A stretch of 64,000 bases of DNA, from positions 2,504,828 through 2,568,827 of the forward strand of contig NZ_CP039865.1 of NCBI RefSeq assembly GCF_005160265.1, in the 5' to 3' direction. The notes under the pieces were generated by a model. That model did not search any database. It saw only the letters and a list, made by a program, of their open reading frames with translations, and was not told the DNA's origin. Source of the stretch: Phreatobacter aquaticus (GTDB taxonomy: Bacteria; Pseudomonadota; Alphaproteobacteria; Rhizobiales; Phreatobacteraceae). This document shows positions 8,365 to 17,362 of this stretch, piece after piece; positions within the stretch are counted from its first letter, which is position 1, and the number at the start of each line of letters is the position of its first letter. The position numbers were made by a program, and so were the translations under genes.

Positions 8365-8883
8365 TCACTCCTCCAGATAGATCCCCGTATCGAACTTGAT
8401 CCGCTGCAGGTTGAAGCTCGACCGGAAGCGCTTGATGTTGTGCTCGTTGGCCAGAACGCTGCGCACGAAGCTGTTGTAATGGTCCATGTCGCGGACCACC
8501 ACGACCAGCAGGTAATCCGTCTCGCCGGAGACGAAATAGCATTGCTGCACCTCCGGCTGGTTGGCGATGTGCCGCTCGAACGAGCGCAGCACGTCCTCGC
8601 GCTGGCGGTCGAGTTCGACCCCGACAAAGGCCACCAGGGTGCTGCCGACGCGCGCCGGATCGACCAGCGCCACCTCGCGCGTGATGTAGCCGTCCTCCTT
8701 CAGCCGCTTCACCCGGCGCGACGTCGGAGCCGTCGATAAACCCACCTCGGCGGCGAGATCCTGGTTGGGCATCGCCGAATTGCGCTGCAGCCGGTTGAGG
8801 ATCTTCCGGTCGATCCGGTCGAGCGGCTCGGGTTCCGCGACGGTGGGCGACTTCAGATTGCGCGGCGGTGATGGTTTCTTCAT
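8365..8883 (-). CDS. acdR: Lrp/AsnC-family regulator, probable AcdR
   Basis: 172 residues: a Pro-rich N-terminal tail, an Lrp-type helix-turn-helix ([21 protein letters not shown], then [18 protein letters not shown]) and a C-terminal RAM/ligand-binding domain ([19 protein letters not shown]). It is divergently transcribed from the ACC deaminase gene. In other proteobacteria that pairing is acdR-acdS, where the Lrp-like AcdR controls acdS in response to substrate. The identification as AcdR therefore rests on family plus context. The N-terminal 20 residues before DRIDRKIL are unusual for the family and the start could be internal. Confidence 0.85.
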   Translation of the reverse strand: MKKPSPPRNLKSPTVAEPEPLDRIDRKILNRLQRNSAMPNQDLAAEVGLSTAPTSRRVKRLKEDGYITREVALVDPARVGSTLVAFVGVELDRQREDVLRSFERHIANQPEVQQCYFVSGETDYLLVVVVRDMDHYNSFVRSVLANEHNIKRFRSSFNLQRIKFDTGIYLEE

Positions 8884-8901
8884 GCCGATTGCTCATTGGC
8901 T

Positions 8902-8949
8902 GAGAATTCTCGCAATCATCAGACAATTTCTTGCGCAACTTCGCAACCC
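8902..8949. promoter_or_regulatory. acdR-acdS intergenic regulatory region with two palindromes
   Basis: GAGAATTCTC (8902-8911) and TTGCGCAA (8931-8938) are perfect palindromes, with further CGCAA half-sites at 8911 and 8942. The 175-nt divergent spacer is the expected place for Lrp-type multimer binding. Sites are seen; protein binding is inference. Confidence 0.4.
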
Positions 8950-9058
8950 GAAATGGGGCCGCCCATGGCAGGATTGTCCCATCAGATTGCCCGCAGGAGA
9001 TCCGATGCCATCCCTCGCCGGATTGCCTGTCCTCGTGCGGCGAAGCGGAGGCATTGCG

Positions 9059-10099
9059 ATGAAGACCACGACGGCCACCAAGCTCAAGCTCGACCAATAT
9101 GACCGCCACAAACTGACCTTCGGCCCCTCGCCGCTGGAAAAGCTCGACCGGCTCTCCGCCCATCTCGGCGGCGACGTCGAGCTCTGGGCCAAGCGCGAGG
9201 ACTGCAACAGCGGGCTCGCCTTCGGTGGCAACAAGCTGCGCAAGCTCGAATATCTGATCCCCGAGGCGATCAAGCAGAACTGCGACACGCTGGTCACCAT
9301 TGGCGGCGTCCAGTCGAACCACACCCGCCAGGTGGCGGCCACCGCCGCCAAGCTCGGCATGAAGTGCCGCCTCGTCCAGGAGAGCTGGGTCAACTGGAAC
9401 GACGCCGTCTATGACCGCGTCGGCAATATCCTGATGAGCCGCATCCTCGGCGCCCATGTCGAACTGGTCGACGAGGGCTTCGGCATCGAGTTCAAGCAGA
9501 GCTGGGAAAACGCGCTGGAAGACGTCAAGGCCAAGGGCGGCAAGCCCTATGCGATCCCGGCCGGCGCCTCCGACCATCAATATGGCGGCCTCGGCTTCGT
9601 CGGCTTTGCCGAGGAAGTGCGCGCGCAGGAAGCCGAGCTCGGCTTCGCCTTCGACTACATCATCGTCTGTTCGGTCACCGGCTCCACCCAGGCCGGCATG
9701 GTGGTGGGCTTTGCCGCCGATGGCCGCGCTGATCGCGTCATCGGCATCGACGCCTCGGCCACGCCGAAAGAGACCCGCGCGCAGATCAAGCGGATCGCCG
9801 AGCGTACCGCCGATCTCGTCGGCCTCGGCCGGGCCATCACCGATGCCGACATCGTGCTGAACGAGGACTATGCCTATCCCGAATACGGCCTGGCCTCGCC
9901 CGAGACCGTCGAGGCGATCCGCCTCTCGGCCCGCACCGAAGGCATGCTCACCGACCCCGTCTACGAGGGCAAGTCGATGCAGGGCATGATCGACCTGGTG
10001 AAGAAGGGCTTTTTCCCCAAGGGTTCGAAGGTGCTCTACGCCCATCTCGGCGGCGTGCCGGCGATCAACGGCTACAGCTACCTCTTCCGCAACGGCTGA
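9059..10099 (+). CDS. acdS: 1-aminocyclopropane-1-carboxylate (ACC) deaminase
   Basis: 346-residue PLP enzyme that cleaves ACC, the plant ethylene precursor, to 2-oxobutanoate and ammonia. PLP lysine is Lys59 in [12 protein letters not shown]. The residues that separate true ACC deaminases from D-cysteine desulfhydrase are present: Tyr302-Glu303 in VYEGKS and Leu330 in AHLGG, corresponding to Y294, E295 and L322 of the Pseudomonas enzyme. An upstream-extended frame exists, but ATG 9059 with GGAGG 7 nt before is clear. Divergent from the Lrp-type regulator; a 96-residue gene follows after 5 nt. The trait implies contact with plants, or use of ACC-like amino acids as nitrogen source. Confidence 0.96.
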   Translation: MKTTTATKLKLDQYDRHKLTFGPSPLEKLDRLSAHLGGDVELWAKREDCNSGLAFGGNKLRKLEYLIPEAIKQNCDTLVTIGGVQSNHTRQVAATAAKLGMKCRLVQESWVNWNDAVYDRVGNILMSRILGAHVELVDEGFGIEFKQSWENALEDVKAKGGKPYAIPAGASDHQYGGLGFVGFAEEVRAQEAELGFAFDYIIVCSVTGSTQAGMVVGFAADGRADRVIGIDASATPKETRAQIKRIAERTADLVGLGRAITDADIVLNEDYAYPEYGLASPETVEAIRLSARTEGMLTDPVYEGKSMQGMIDLVKKGFFPKGSKVLYAHLGGVPAINGYSYLFRNG

Positions 10100-10104
10100 C
10101 GGAG

Positions 10105-10395
10105 ATGGCGGTCATCCTGCTCTGCAGCTTTCCGGAAGCGGCCTCCGCAACGCGGGAGGCCCTTCTGGACCGGGTGGCCCTGATTGACGCGCGCGGCGAA
10201 GGCCATCTGGTCTTCGCCGGCATCGACAGCGCCGCCGGACTACGCACCGTCGCCGTGCGGGTTCATCGCGACGGCGAGGCGGGCCGGACGGCGGAGTTCC
10301 TGTCGCTGCCCGGTCATCCCGTGCCGGTCAGCGTCCGGCGCATCGACCTGGTCGAGGACGGCGCGCTGGCCTCGGCGAGCGCGCTGTTTCCCTGA
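10105..10395 (+). CDS. hypothetical protein co-transcribed with acdS, 96 aa
   Basis: Unrecognised soluble protein starting MAVILLCSFPEAA. Only five bases (CGGAG, serving as the ribosome binding site) separate it from the acdS stop, so translation is likely coupled. It has no signal peptide, Cys pairs or evident catalytic motif; alternating hydrophobic strands suggest a small beta-rich domain. Its stop codon abuts that of the convergent ymdB gene with no gap. The tight link hints at a role in ACC or amino-acid use, but nothing in the sequence shows this. Confidence 0.65.
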   Translation: MAVILLCSFPEAASATREALLDRVALIDARGEGHLVFAGIDSAAGLRTVAVRVHRDGEAGRTAEFLSLPGHPVPVSVRRIDLVEDGALASASALFP

Positions 10396-11199
10396 TCAGG
10401 CGGTCTGCGACAGCGCCCCACCAACGCGCAGCGGCGTCACCGCTGTCGCAAGTCCATTCGCGCCGATCTCGACGATGATGCCCGACAGCGTGGCGACACC
10501 GCTTGCCGGCTCGAACTTGCCGCCCGGCGTCTTCTCGCGCATGCGCCGCATCGGCTCGGCCTTGTCCATGCCGATCACGCCATCATAGTCGCCGCACATG
10601 CCGACATCGGTCTGATAGGCCGTGCCGCCCGGCAGCACGCGATGGTCGGCGGTCGGCACATGGGTGTGGGTGCCGACGACGAGCGACACGCGGCCGTCGA
10701 GAATGTGGCCCATGACCTGTTTCTCGCTGGTCGCCTCCGCATGGATGTCGACCACGATCGCATCGGCGACTCGGCCGAGCGGGGCTGCCTCGATCTCGCG
10801 CTCCACCGCCGCGAAGGGGTCATCCATGGCATCCATGAACACCCGGCCCATGACATTGACCACCAGCACCTGAGCGCCGTTGCGGGTGTGCACGAGGGCT
10901 GCGCCGCGCCCCGGCGTACCGCTGGGATAGTTCACCGGCCGCACCAGTCTCGGCGCGCGGTCGATGAACACCATGGCCTCGCGCTGGTCCCAGGAATGGT
11001 TGCCGAGCGTCACGCAATCGGCGCCGGCATCGAGCAGTTCCTGGTAGATCGCCTCGGTAATGCCGAAGCCATGGGCGGCATTCTCGCCATTGATCACGAC
11101 GCAATCGAGCGCGTGGTCGCGCACCAGGCCCGGCAGTCGTTCGGTGACGGCGACCCGGCCGGACTTGCCGACCACATCGCCGAGGAAAAGGAGGCGCAT
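10396..11199 (-). CDS. YmdB-like metallophosphoesterase (TIGR00282 family)
   Basis: 267 residues, a calcineurin-like phosphoesterase whose Bacillus member YmdB hydrolyses 2',3'-cyclic nucleotides. Metal-binding motifs are clear: FLGDVVG, INGENAAHG, LGNHSWD, VVDIHAEATSEK and VGTHTHVPTAD. The start codon overlaps the fau stop (ATGA), so the two form a leftward operon, a common pairing in alphaproteobacteria. The stop directly adjoins the stop of the convergent 96-aa gene, forming TGATCA. Substrate in this organism is unknown. Confidence 0.92.
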   Translation of the reverse strand: MRLLFLGDVVGKSGRVAVTERLPGLVRDHALDCVVINGENAAHGFGITEAIYQELLDAGADCVTLGNHSWDQREAMVFIDRAPRLVRPVNYPSGTPGRGAALVHTRNGAQVLVVNVMGRVFMDAMDDPFAAVEREIEAAPLGRVADAIVVDIHAEATSEKQVMGHILDGRVSLVVGTHTHVPTADHRVLPGGTAYQTDVGMCGDYDGVIGMDKAEPMRRMREKTPGGKFEPASGVATLSGIIVEIGANGLATAVTPLRVGGALSQTA

Positions 11200-11768
11200 C
11201 AGAAGGCCCTGAATCCGGTCTCGGTGAGAAGAAAATCGAGCCTGCGGTCATGGGGCTCCGATGGCACGGCGTCAACCTGCTGGCAGGAAAAGGCGAGGCC
11301 GACGGCGATCCGCGGGCTGATCTCATCAAGCCGGGCGATCGCCTGGTCGTAATGGCCCTTGCCATAGCCGATGCGGTTGCCACGAACGTCGAAGGCGGCA
11401 AGCGGCGTCAGCAGGATCTCGGGCTGGACCTCCGGCTGCTCCGGTCCCGGCCCATAGGTGCCGAACCCCATGGGGACGAGTTCCGCGCCGCGCTCCAGCA
11501 TGCGGAAGATCATCGGACCCTTCCGGTCAGGGAAAGCCGGCAGCGCCAGCCGCGCGCCAGCCGCACGCAGGCGATCCATCAGCGGGCGGGCATCGATCTC
11601 CGACTGGATTGGCAGAAACCCTGAGACAATGCGTCCGGCGACCGGGATCCGCTCCAGCGGAAAGGCCTCGGCAATCGCCAGCGCCGCCTCGATGCGCAAG
11701 CCCGGATCGAGGGCATCGCGGCGGGCCAGGGCTGTGGCGCGGAGTTGGGCTTTGAGGGCAGCGGACAT
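11199..11768 (-). CDS. fau: 5-formyltetrahydrofolate cyclo-ligase
   Basis: 189 residues; uses ATP to turn 5-formyl-THF into 5,10-methenyl-THF in one-carbon metabolism. The nucleotide-binding motif RIGYGKGHYD and the segment GFLPIQSEID are seen. The frame extends 26 codons upstream into repeat-rich sequence, so MSAALKAQLR at 11768 is the better start. First gene of a two-gene unit with ymdB, overlapping by four bases. In several bacteria 6S RNA precedes this gene; I could not identify it here because repeats occupy the upstream space. Confidence 0.92.
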   Translation of the reverse strand: MSAALKAQLRATALARRDALDPGLRIEAALAIAEAFPLERIPVAGRIVSGFLPIQSEIDARPLMDRLRAAGARLALPAFPDRKGPMIFRMLERGAELVPMGFGTYGPGPEQPEVQPEILLTPLAAFDVRGNRIGYGKGHYDQAIARLDEISPRIAVGLAFSCQQVDAVPSEPHDRRLDFLLTETGFRAF

Positions 11769-11838
11769 GGGGCCGGTGGAATCGGGAAGGGCGAAAGGAA
11801 GTGTAGCAGGGCCGACCGTCCGCCGCTCTCGCCGAACT

Positions 11839-12149
11839 CTCTCCACGCCTCATCCTGAGGTGCGAGCGTGAGCGAGCCTCGAAGGATCGCTCTCCGCTTG
11901 TCCGAATTGGTCCTTCGAGGCTCGGTCGCTGACGCTCCTTCGCACCTCAGGATGAGGTGTGGAGAGGGCCCATCATCAGAAGCGCGATCTCTCCTTCACC
12001 CTCCCCTGGAGGGGGAGGGTCGCGCCTTGAGCGAGATGCACCAGCATCTCGCGAGGCGCGGGGTGGGGTGACATTGCGGCTGGGGTTTTCACCCCACCCC
12101 GATCTCGCTTCGCTCGGTCGACCCTCCCCCTCCAGGGGAGGGTGAAGGG
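11839..12149. repeat. gene-free gap filled by a family B pair and a family A variant pair
   Basis: 11839-11966 is a family B inverted pair: CTCATCCTGAGGTGCGAGCG...GCCTCGAAGGATC and its mirror ending CACCTCAGGATGAG, flanked by CTCTCTCCAC/GTGGAGAG. 11992-12149 is a longer family A variant: TTCACCCTCCCCTGGAGGGG with GCGGGGTGGGGTG, then the mirror CACCCCACCCC...CCAGGGGAGGGTGAA. Together they explain nearly the whole gap between fau and the SDR gene; no gene or RNA is visible. Confidence 0.85.
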
Positions 12150-12161
12150 TACTGCCCGACC

Positions 12162-13037
12162 TCACCCCTTCAGCGGGCCAAACGTAGCGCCGGGCGGCGG
12201 GGGAATGTCGTCCGGCACGAAGAAGTCGGGCGCCAGCGCCTTGGTCGGGTCGGCGCGGTACTGGTCGAAGTCCGTCACGCCCTCGCCGTAGAGGAACGTG
12301 TCGTCGATCAGGAAATTGCCGGTGAAGCTCGACGGTTTGGTCAGGATCGCATGGGCCGCATCGGCCAGGATCTGCGGTGTCCGGCTCTGCGCCATCAGCG
12401 CCTCGCCGCCGAGAATGTTCTTGATCGCGGCGGTGGCAATGGCGGTGCGCGGCCAGATCGCGTTGACGCCTGCCACCCCCTTCAGCTCGCCGGAAAGGCC
12501 CAGCACCACCATGCTCATGCCGAACTTGGCCATGGAATAGCCGGTGCAGCCGGAAAACCAGCGGGTCTTCATGTCGAGCGGCGGCGAGAGCATCAGCACA
12601 TGCGGATTGCGCCCGGCAGCGGCGCTTAAGCGCAGATGCGGAATGGCATGTTTCGACACCAGGAACGTGCCGCGCGCATTGACCTGATGCATCAGGTCGA
12701 AGCGCTTCATGTCGAGCTTTTCCACCGGCGCCAGCATGATGGCGGAAGCATTGTTGACGACGATGTCGATGCCGCCGAACCGCTCGGCGGCCTTCGCCAT
12801 GGCATCGGCGACACTCTCCTCCTCGCGGACATCGACCACTAAGGGTAGAGCCTGGCCGCCGGCGGCCTCGATCTCGGCGGCCGCCGAATGGATCGTGCCC
12901 GGCAGTTTCGGATGCGCCGTGTCGGTCTTGGCGGCCACCACGATATTGGCGCCGTCAGCCGCCGCCTTCAGAGCGATGGCGAGGCCAATGCCACGCGAGG
13001 CCCCGGTGATGAACAGCGTCTTGCCCTTGAGGGTCAT
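12162..13037 (-). CDS. SDR-family oxidoreductase, HSDL2-like
   Basis: 291-residue short-chain dehydrogenase with the NADP-binding TGASRGIG, the NNAS motif and the catalytic Tyr-Lys pair in GYSMAKFGM. The long segment KLPGTIHSAAAEIEAAGG between strands and the Pro-rich tail VPDDIPPPPG fit the hydroxysteroid-dehydrogenase-like-2 group, here without an SCP2 domain. ATG 13037 has GAGGAGAG upstream; the longer frame enters repeat sequence. Downstream of the acyl-CoA dehydrogenase and crotonase genes in the same direction, so a lipid or acyl substrate is plausible, but a repeat-filled gap intervenes. Confidence 0.88.
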   Translation of the reverse strand: MTLKGKTLFITGASRGIGLAIALKAAADGANIVVAAKTDTAHPKLPGTIHSAAAEIEAAGGQALPLVVDVREEESVADAMAKAAERFGGIDIVVNNASAIMLAPVEKLDMKRFDLMHQVNARGTFLVSKHAIPHLRLSAAAGRNPHVLMLSPPLDMKTRWFSGCTGYSMAKFGMSMVVLGLSGELKGVAGVNAIWPRTAIATAAIKNILGGEALMAQSRTPQILADAAHAILTKPSSFTGNFLIDDTFLYGEGVTDFDQYRADPTKALAPDFFVPDDIPPPPGATFGPLKG

Positions 13038-13068
13038 GTTTCTCTCCTCGTCGCGTGGCGTGGAAGGG

Positions 13069-13227
13069 TCCTTCGAGGCACCGTCGCTGGCGCTCCGGTG
13101 CACCTCAGGATGAGGTGCGGAGGGAGCCCGCCGAGCCGTCAGCACGACAATCCTCACCCTTGTCTCGCCGCCTTCACCCTCTCACCTCATCCTGAGGTGC
13201 GAGCCGCAGGCGAGCCTCGAAGGATCA
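13069..13227. repeat. family B palindromic repeat, inverted pair
   Basis: TCCTTCGAGGC...CACCTCAGGATGAGGTGCGG at 13069-13125 and the mirror CCTCATCCTGAGGTGCGAGC...CCTCGAAGGATC at 13186-13227. Located between the SDR start and the crotonase stop. Confidence 0.85.
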
Positions 13228-13274
13228 TGATGAGACTGGCGGGGTCGAAGGCCCGCCGTCTTGCGCCTACTGGC

Positions 13275-14021
13275 TTACTTCCGGCTCATGAAGGCCATGA
13301 ACGCCTGCCGGGCCTCGTCGGTCTTCAGCTGGCTGGCAAACAGCGAGCCTTCCAGCTTGATCCGCTCGCGCAATGCTGCACCATTGCTGCGCAGCAAACG
13401 GCGGGTATGGGCCAGCGCCTGCGGCGGCTTGGACGCCAGCTTGAACGCCGCCTCCAGCGCCTTCGCTTCCAGCTCGGCCTCCGGCACGACGGCGTTGATC
13501 ACGCCCATCTTCTCGGCTTCCGTCGCGCCGAAGGGCTCGGCCAGCATGATGTGCTCGGCCGCCTTCTTGAGGCCTGCCGTCTCGGGCATCAGGATGGAGG
13601 AGGCCGCCTCCGGCACCAGGCCGAGATCGACAAAGGGCATGCGGAACATGGCGCGCGGGCTCGCATAGGCGAGGTCCATGTGGAACACCATGGTCGTGCC
13701 GATGCCGATGGCGAGCCCATCCACCGCGGCGATCATCGGCACCTCGACGGTGGCGAGCGCCGTGATGAAATCGCCGGCCGGCGAGCCCTTCACGTCGCTG
13801 GTCGAGCGGGCCATGAAATCGGCGATGTCATTGCCCGAAGTGAAGCAGCCGGGCCCGCCGGCAAACACCACCACGCGGGTGCCCTCAGGCCCGGCATTCT
13901 CGATCACGCCGCGCATCGTGTCGTACATGGCGCCGGTCAGCGCGTTCTTCTTGTCGAGCCGGTTCATCCGGACGAGCACCACGCCCTTGTCGTGGCGGGT
14001 GATGGTGACGTGGTCGCTCAT
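13275..14021 (-). CDS. crotonase-family enoyl-CoA hydratase/isomerase
   Basis: 248 residues of the enoyl-CoA hydratase/isomerase superfamily acting on acyl-CoA thioesters. The oxyanion-hole regions FTSGNDIADF and AAVDGLAIGIG are present, then FRMPFVDLGLVPEAASS. A single acid in VPEAASS, with no glutamate in the usual earlier hydratase position, fits an isomerase-type member more than a hydratase, but this is inference. It begins 23 nt after the acyl-CoA dehydrogenase stop, so both are probably one leftward beta-oxidation transcript. Confidence 0.9.
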   Translation of the reverse strand: MSDHVTITRHDKGVVLVRMNRLDKKNALTGAMYDTMRGVIENAGPEGTRVVVFAGGPGCFTSGNDIADFMARSTSDVKGSPAGDFITALATVEVPMIAAVDGLAIGIGTTMVFHMDLAYASPRAMFRMPFVDLGLVPEAASSILMPETAGLKKAAEHIMLAEPFGATEAEKMGVINAVVPEAELEAKALEAAFKLASKPPQALAHTRRLLRSNGAALRERIKLEGSLFASQLKTDEARQAFMAFMSRK

Positions 14022-14044
14022 GGGGGCGTTTCCTGTGTTCGGCG

Positions 14045-15814
14045 TCAGCCGGCCAACTGCACGTTGATCTCATTGATTCCGTCGCCACCGCCGGTGACGG
14101 CAAGCTCGAGGCCCGAGGCGGCCGGTACGAGGTTCTCGGCAAAGAAGCGCGCCGCGGCGACATGCTGGTGCGGGTCGTCGCCGAGCACCGCGAGACCCTT
14201 CTCGGCGAGCGCCGTGCCGCCCAGCGCCAGGCCGAACAGCCGGCCATAGGGCGTGGCGCCCGCCAGTGCATCGGCGGGGTTGGACTTGAGCGCCGCCAGC
14301 AGATGGTCGGTCGCGCGCTCCAGGCTGTCGATCGCCGCGACAAGCCGCTCAGAGGTCCGGCCGAAGCCCGGCGCATTGACCTTGGCGACCTCGGCCGCCA
14401 CCGCGCGCATGCGGGTGATCTCGGCCTTGGCGACCTCGCCGCCTTCCAGCGGCAGCTTGCGGGTGACGAGATCGATCGCCTGGATGCCGTTGGTGCCCTC
14501 GTAGATCGCGTAGATGCGGGCGTCGCGCATGTGCTGGGCAGCGCCCGTCTCCTCCACGAAGCCCATGCCGCCATGCACCTGCACGCCAAGCGATGCCACC
14601 TCATTGCCGATATCGGTGGAGAAGGCCTTGGCGATCGGGGTGAGCAGCGAAGCCCGGAGATTGCCGGCCTTCTTCTCCGCCTCGGTACGCCCGAGATGGG
14701 CGCGGTCGATTTCCGATGCGGTCATGTAGCAGATGGCGCGCGCAGCACTCGTATAGGTGCGCATGGTCATCAGCATGCGCTTGACGTCCGGATGCAGGAT
14801 GATCGGCCCCATGCCCTCGCCGGTATAGCCCGGCGCGCGGCCCTGCCGGCGGTCGCTCGCATAGGCAAAGGCCTGCTGCGTCGCCCGCTCGGCGATCGAC
14901 ACGCCCTGCAGCGCCACCGCAAGGCGGGCATTGTTCATCATCGTGAACATGGCGGCGAGGCCGCGGTTTTCCTCGCCCACCAGCCAGCCGATGGCGCCGC
15001 CCGCATCGCCATAGACCATGGTGCAGGTGGGGGAGCCGTGGACGCCCAGCTTGTGCTCGATCGAATTGCAGCGGACATCGTTGCGCCCACCGATCGAACC
15101 GTCGTCGCCTACCAGGAACTTCGGCACGATGAACAGCGAGATGCCCTTGGTACCAGCGGGCGCATCGGGCAGGCGGGCCAGCACCAGGTGGATGATGTTG
15201 TCGGTCAGATCATGCTCACCGTAGGTGATGTAGATCTTCGAGCCGGTGATGCGATAGGTGCCGTCGCCCGCACGCTCCGCCTTGGTGCGCATGCCCGCAA
15301 GATCGGAACCGGCCGAGGGCTCGGTCAGGTTCATCGTGCCGGTCCATTCGCCTGACACCATCTTCGGCAGATATTTGGCGCGGAGCTCGGGGGCCGCATG
15401 GGCCGAGATCGCCTCGATCGCGCCTTGGGTCAGCAGGGGCCCCAGGCCGAAGGCGCCGGAGGCGGCGTTCCACATTTCGAGGCAGGCGGCGTTGATGAGG
15501 CAGGGCAGGGCCTGCCCGCCATAGTCGGCTTCCGCCATCAGTCCGTTCCAGCCGGCGGCGGCCCAGTCGGTATAGACCTCTTTCCAGCCCGGCGGCATGG
15601 TAACCACGCCGTCCTTGAACGGCGTGCCATGCTTGTCGCCGACCTTGTTCAGCGGCGCGATGCGGTCGCTCGCGAACTTGCCCGCCTCTTCCAGCACGGC
15701 GTCCACCACATCCATCGACAGGTCGCCATAGAGCCCGCCGGCAATCGCCTGTTCCAGGCCGACAACCGACTTCATGGTGGCGGCAATGTCGCCGACCGGC
15801 GCGCGATAGGTCAT
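14045..15814 (-). CDS. acyl-CoA dehydrogenase, long (about 590 aa) type
   Basis: 589-residue flavoprotein that introduces the 2,3-double bond into acyl-CoA in beta-oxidation. It belongs to the group with extra N- and C-terminal domains. FAD-binding segments TMNLTEPSAGSDLAGMRTKA and GSKIYITYGEHD, and the catalytic-base region ARIYAIYEGTNGIQAIDLV, are visible. ATG 15814 has AGGGAGAG upstream. The crotonase gene follows at once. The chain-length preference cannot be read from sequence. Confidence 0.94.
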   Translation of the reverse strand: MTYRAPVGDIAATMKSVVGLEQAIAGGLYGDLSMDVVDAVLEEAGKFASDRIAPLNKVGDKHGTPFKDGVVTMPPGWKEVYTDWAAAGWNGLMAEADYGGQALPCLINAACLEMWNAASGAFGLGPLLTQGAIEAISAHAAPELRAKYLPKMVSGEWTGTMNLTEPSAGSDLAGMRTKAERAGDGTYRITGSKIYITYGEHDLTDNIIHLVLARLPDAPAGTKGISLFIVPKFLVGDDGSIGGRNDVRCNSIEHKLGVHGSPTCTMVYGDAGGAIGWLVGEENRGLAAMFTMMNNARLAVALQGVSIAERATQQAFAYASDRRQGRAPGYTGEGMGPIILHPDVKRMLMTMRTYTSAARAICYMTASEIDRAHLGRTEAEKKAGNLRASLLTPIAKAFSTDIGNEVASLGVQVHGGMGFVEETGAAQHMRDARIYAIYEGTNGIQAIDLVTRKLPLEGGEVAKAEITRMRAVAAEVAKVNAPGFGRTSERLVAAIDSLERATDHLLAALKSNPADALAGATPYGRLFGLALGGTALAEKGLAVLGDDPHQHVAAARFFAENLVPAASGLELAVTGGGDGINEINVQLAG

Positions 15815-15941
15815 GAGAAGGCTCTCCCTTTGGCGTGATCTTTAGGTCGGGGGAGGGGGACGGGCAAGGTTGCCGGTAGGGGGAGTGGCAATTGGTGCTG
15901 CGGCAAAAAGGGGCCCTGGGTTCGGGCATGGCCGAGCGGAG

Positions 15942-16109
15942 CACCCCACCCCAACCCTCCCCGCAAGCGGGGAGGGAGTGCCAGTGCGCCAGCGACCCCA
16001 TCGCGCTGTCAATGTCCGGGGATTGGCTGCCCATATCCCAGGATCGACAGCATGATCGAGCGCGACCGAACCCCCTCCCCTCGACGAGGGGAGGGTTGGG
16101 GTGGGGTGA
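15942..16109. repeat. family A palindromic repeat, inverted pair
   Basis: Left unit 15942-15977 (CACCCCACCCCAACCCTCCC with CCGCAAGCGG), right unit 16071-16109 ending GGTTGGGGTGGGGTG. It occupies the middle of the 358-nt divergent gap between the acyl-CoA dehydrogenase and sua5 genes; the rest shows no gene. Confidence 0.85.
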
Positions 16110-16172
16110 CCATCAGACCCTCACCACGCCCACGCCCTCCCATTCCCGACCCGTCCATGCTAATCGCCGGCC

Positions 16173-17135
16173 ATGCACACCCGCATCACCCGCCACTTGA
16201 TCGCCGACGCGGACGGCCTGGCCGAGGCCGCAGCGCTCCTGCGCGCTGGCGGGCTCGTGGCCTTCCCCACCGAGACGGTCTATGGCCTCGGCGCGGATGC
16301 GACCGACGGGCGCGCGGTTGCGGGCATCTACGAGGCCAAGGGCCGCCCGAGCTTCAACCCGCTGATCGCCCATGTCGCATCACCGGAGGCCGCCTTCGCC
16401 CTCGGCCCCTTCGACGCCCATGCCACCGCTCTCGCCAAAGCCTTCTGGCCGGGCCCGCTGACTCTGGTCGTGCCGGTCGGCGACGACAGCCCGGTCTCCG
16501 ATCTCGCCCGTGCGGGGCTTTCGAGCGTCGGCCTGCGCGTGCCCTCCCATCCGGTCGCCCAGGCGCTGCTGGCGCTGGTCGACCGGCCGGTGGCTGGCCC
16601 CTCGGCCAACCGCTCCGGCCATGTCAGCCCGACCGATGCCGCCCATGTGCTCGCCGATCTCGATGGCCGGATCGATGCAGTGCTCGATGCCGGCCCGACC
16701 GCGGTCGGTGTCGAATCCACCATCGTCGGTTGCCTCGGCGGCGCGCCGGTGTTGCTTCGTCCGGGCGGCGTCACGCGCGCCGAGATGGAGGCGGTGCTGG
16801 GTGTCGCGCTCGGCGAGCCGGTGAGCGAGGCCACCATCGCGCCGGGCATGCTGGCCTCGCACTACGCGCCGAATGCGGCCGTCAGGCTGGATGCGACCGA
16901 GGTCCGTCCCGGCGAGGCGCTGCTGGCCTTCGGCCCGGCGCTTCCCTGTGATGGTCCCGTGCTCAATCTCTCTGTCTCAGGCGATCTCAGCGAGGCCGCG
17001 GCCAATCTGTTTGGCCATCTGCGCCGGCTCGACGCCGAGGGTGCCACCGCCATCGCGGTCATGCCGATCCCCGCCGAGGGCCTCGGCGAAGCGATCCGCG
17101 ACCGGTTGAAACGGGCGGCGGCACCGCGGGTTTGA
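16173..17135 (+). CDS. L-threonylcarbamoyladenylate synthase, Sua5 type
   Basis: 320 residues: YrdC domain (about 1-205) plus C-terminal Sua5 domain. It makes threonylcarbamoyl-AMP from threonine, bicarbonate and ATP for the tRNA modification t6A. Motifs include AFPTETVYGLGADA, KGRPSFNPLIAHV, GPSANRSGHVSPT and, in the linker to Sua5, APGMLASHYAP. The length and second domain distinguish Sua5 from short TsaC. It stands alone between repeats. Confidence 0.95.
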   Translation: MHTRITRHLIADADGLAEAAALLRAGGLVAFPTETVYGLGADATDGRAVAGIYEAKGRPSFNPLIAHVASPEAAFALGPFDAHATALAKAFWPGPLTLVVPVGDDSPVSDLARAGLSSVGLRVPSHPVAQALLALVDRPVAGPSANRSGHVSPTDAAHVLADLDGRIDAVLDAGPTAVGVESTIVGCLGGAPVLLRPGGVTRAEMEAVLGVALGEPVSEATIAPGMLASHYAPNAAVRLDATEVRPGEALLAFGPALPCDGPVLNLSVSGDLSEAAANLFGHLRRLDAEGATAIAVMPIPAEGLGEAIRDRLKRAAAPRV

Positions 17136-17174
17136 CGACTTGCCGCCGAGGCCGACCTTTTCCGTGTCTCCCGG

Positions 17175-17312
17175 TCGTCATCCCCGGCGAGCGAAGCGAG
17201 GGAAGGGGATCCAGGGGCCCCGAAGGTCAGACCACCCGCGTGCTGTGAGAGCCGGGAAAACGACTCCTGGACCCCCTTCCCTCGGCCTCCGGCCTCGCCG
17301 GGGGTGACGTCA
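17175..17312. repeat. family C palindromic repeat
   Basis: TCGTCATCCCCGGCGAGCGA...GGGAAGGGGATCCAGG on the left mirrors CTCCTGGACCCCCTTCCCTC...CGCCGGGGGTGACG on the right. A second copy is at 25096-25240. It lies between two convergent genes. Confidence 0.8.
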
Positions 17313-17362
17313 TGAGAGCGGCAGGGTGCGGGATGTCAGATGGTTTCCTTGAACGCCGACCT

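Noticed and set aside
11769-12000. 6S RNA, often located beside fau
   Set aside because: No long bulged hairpin of the right form; palindromic repeats explain the symmetry.
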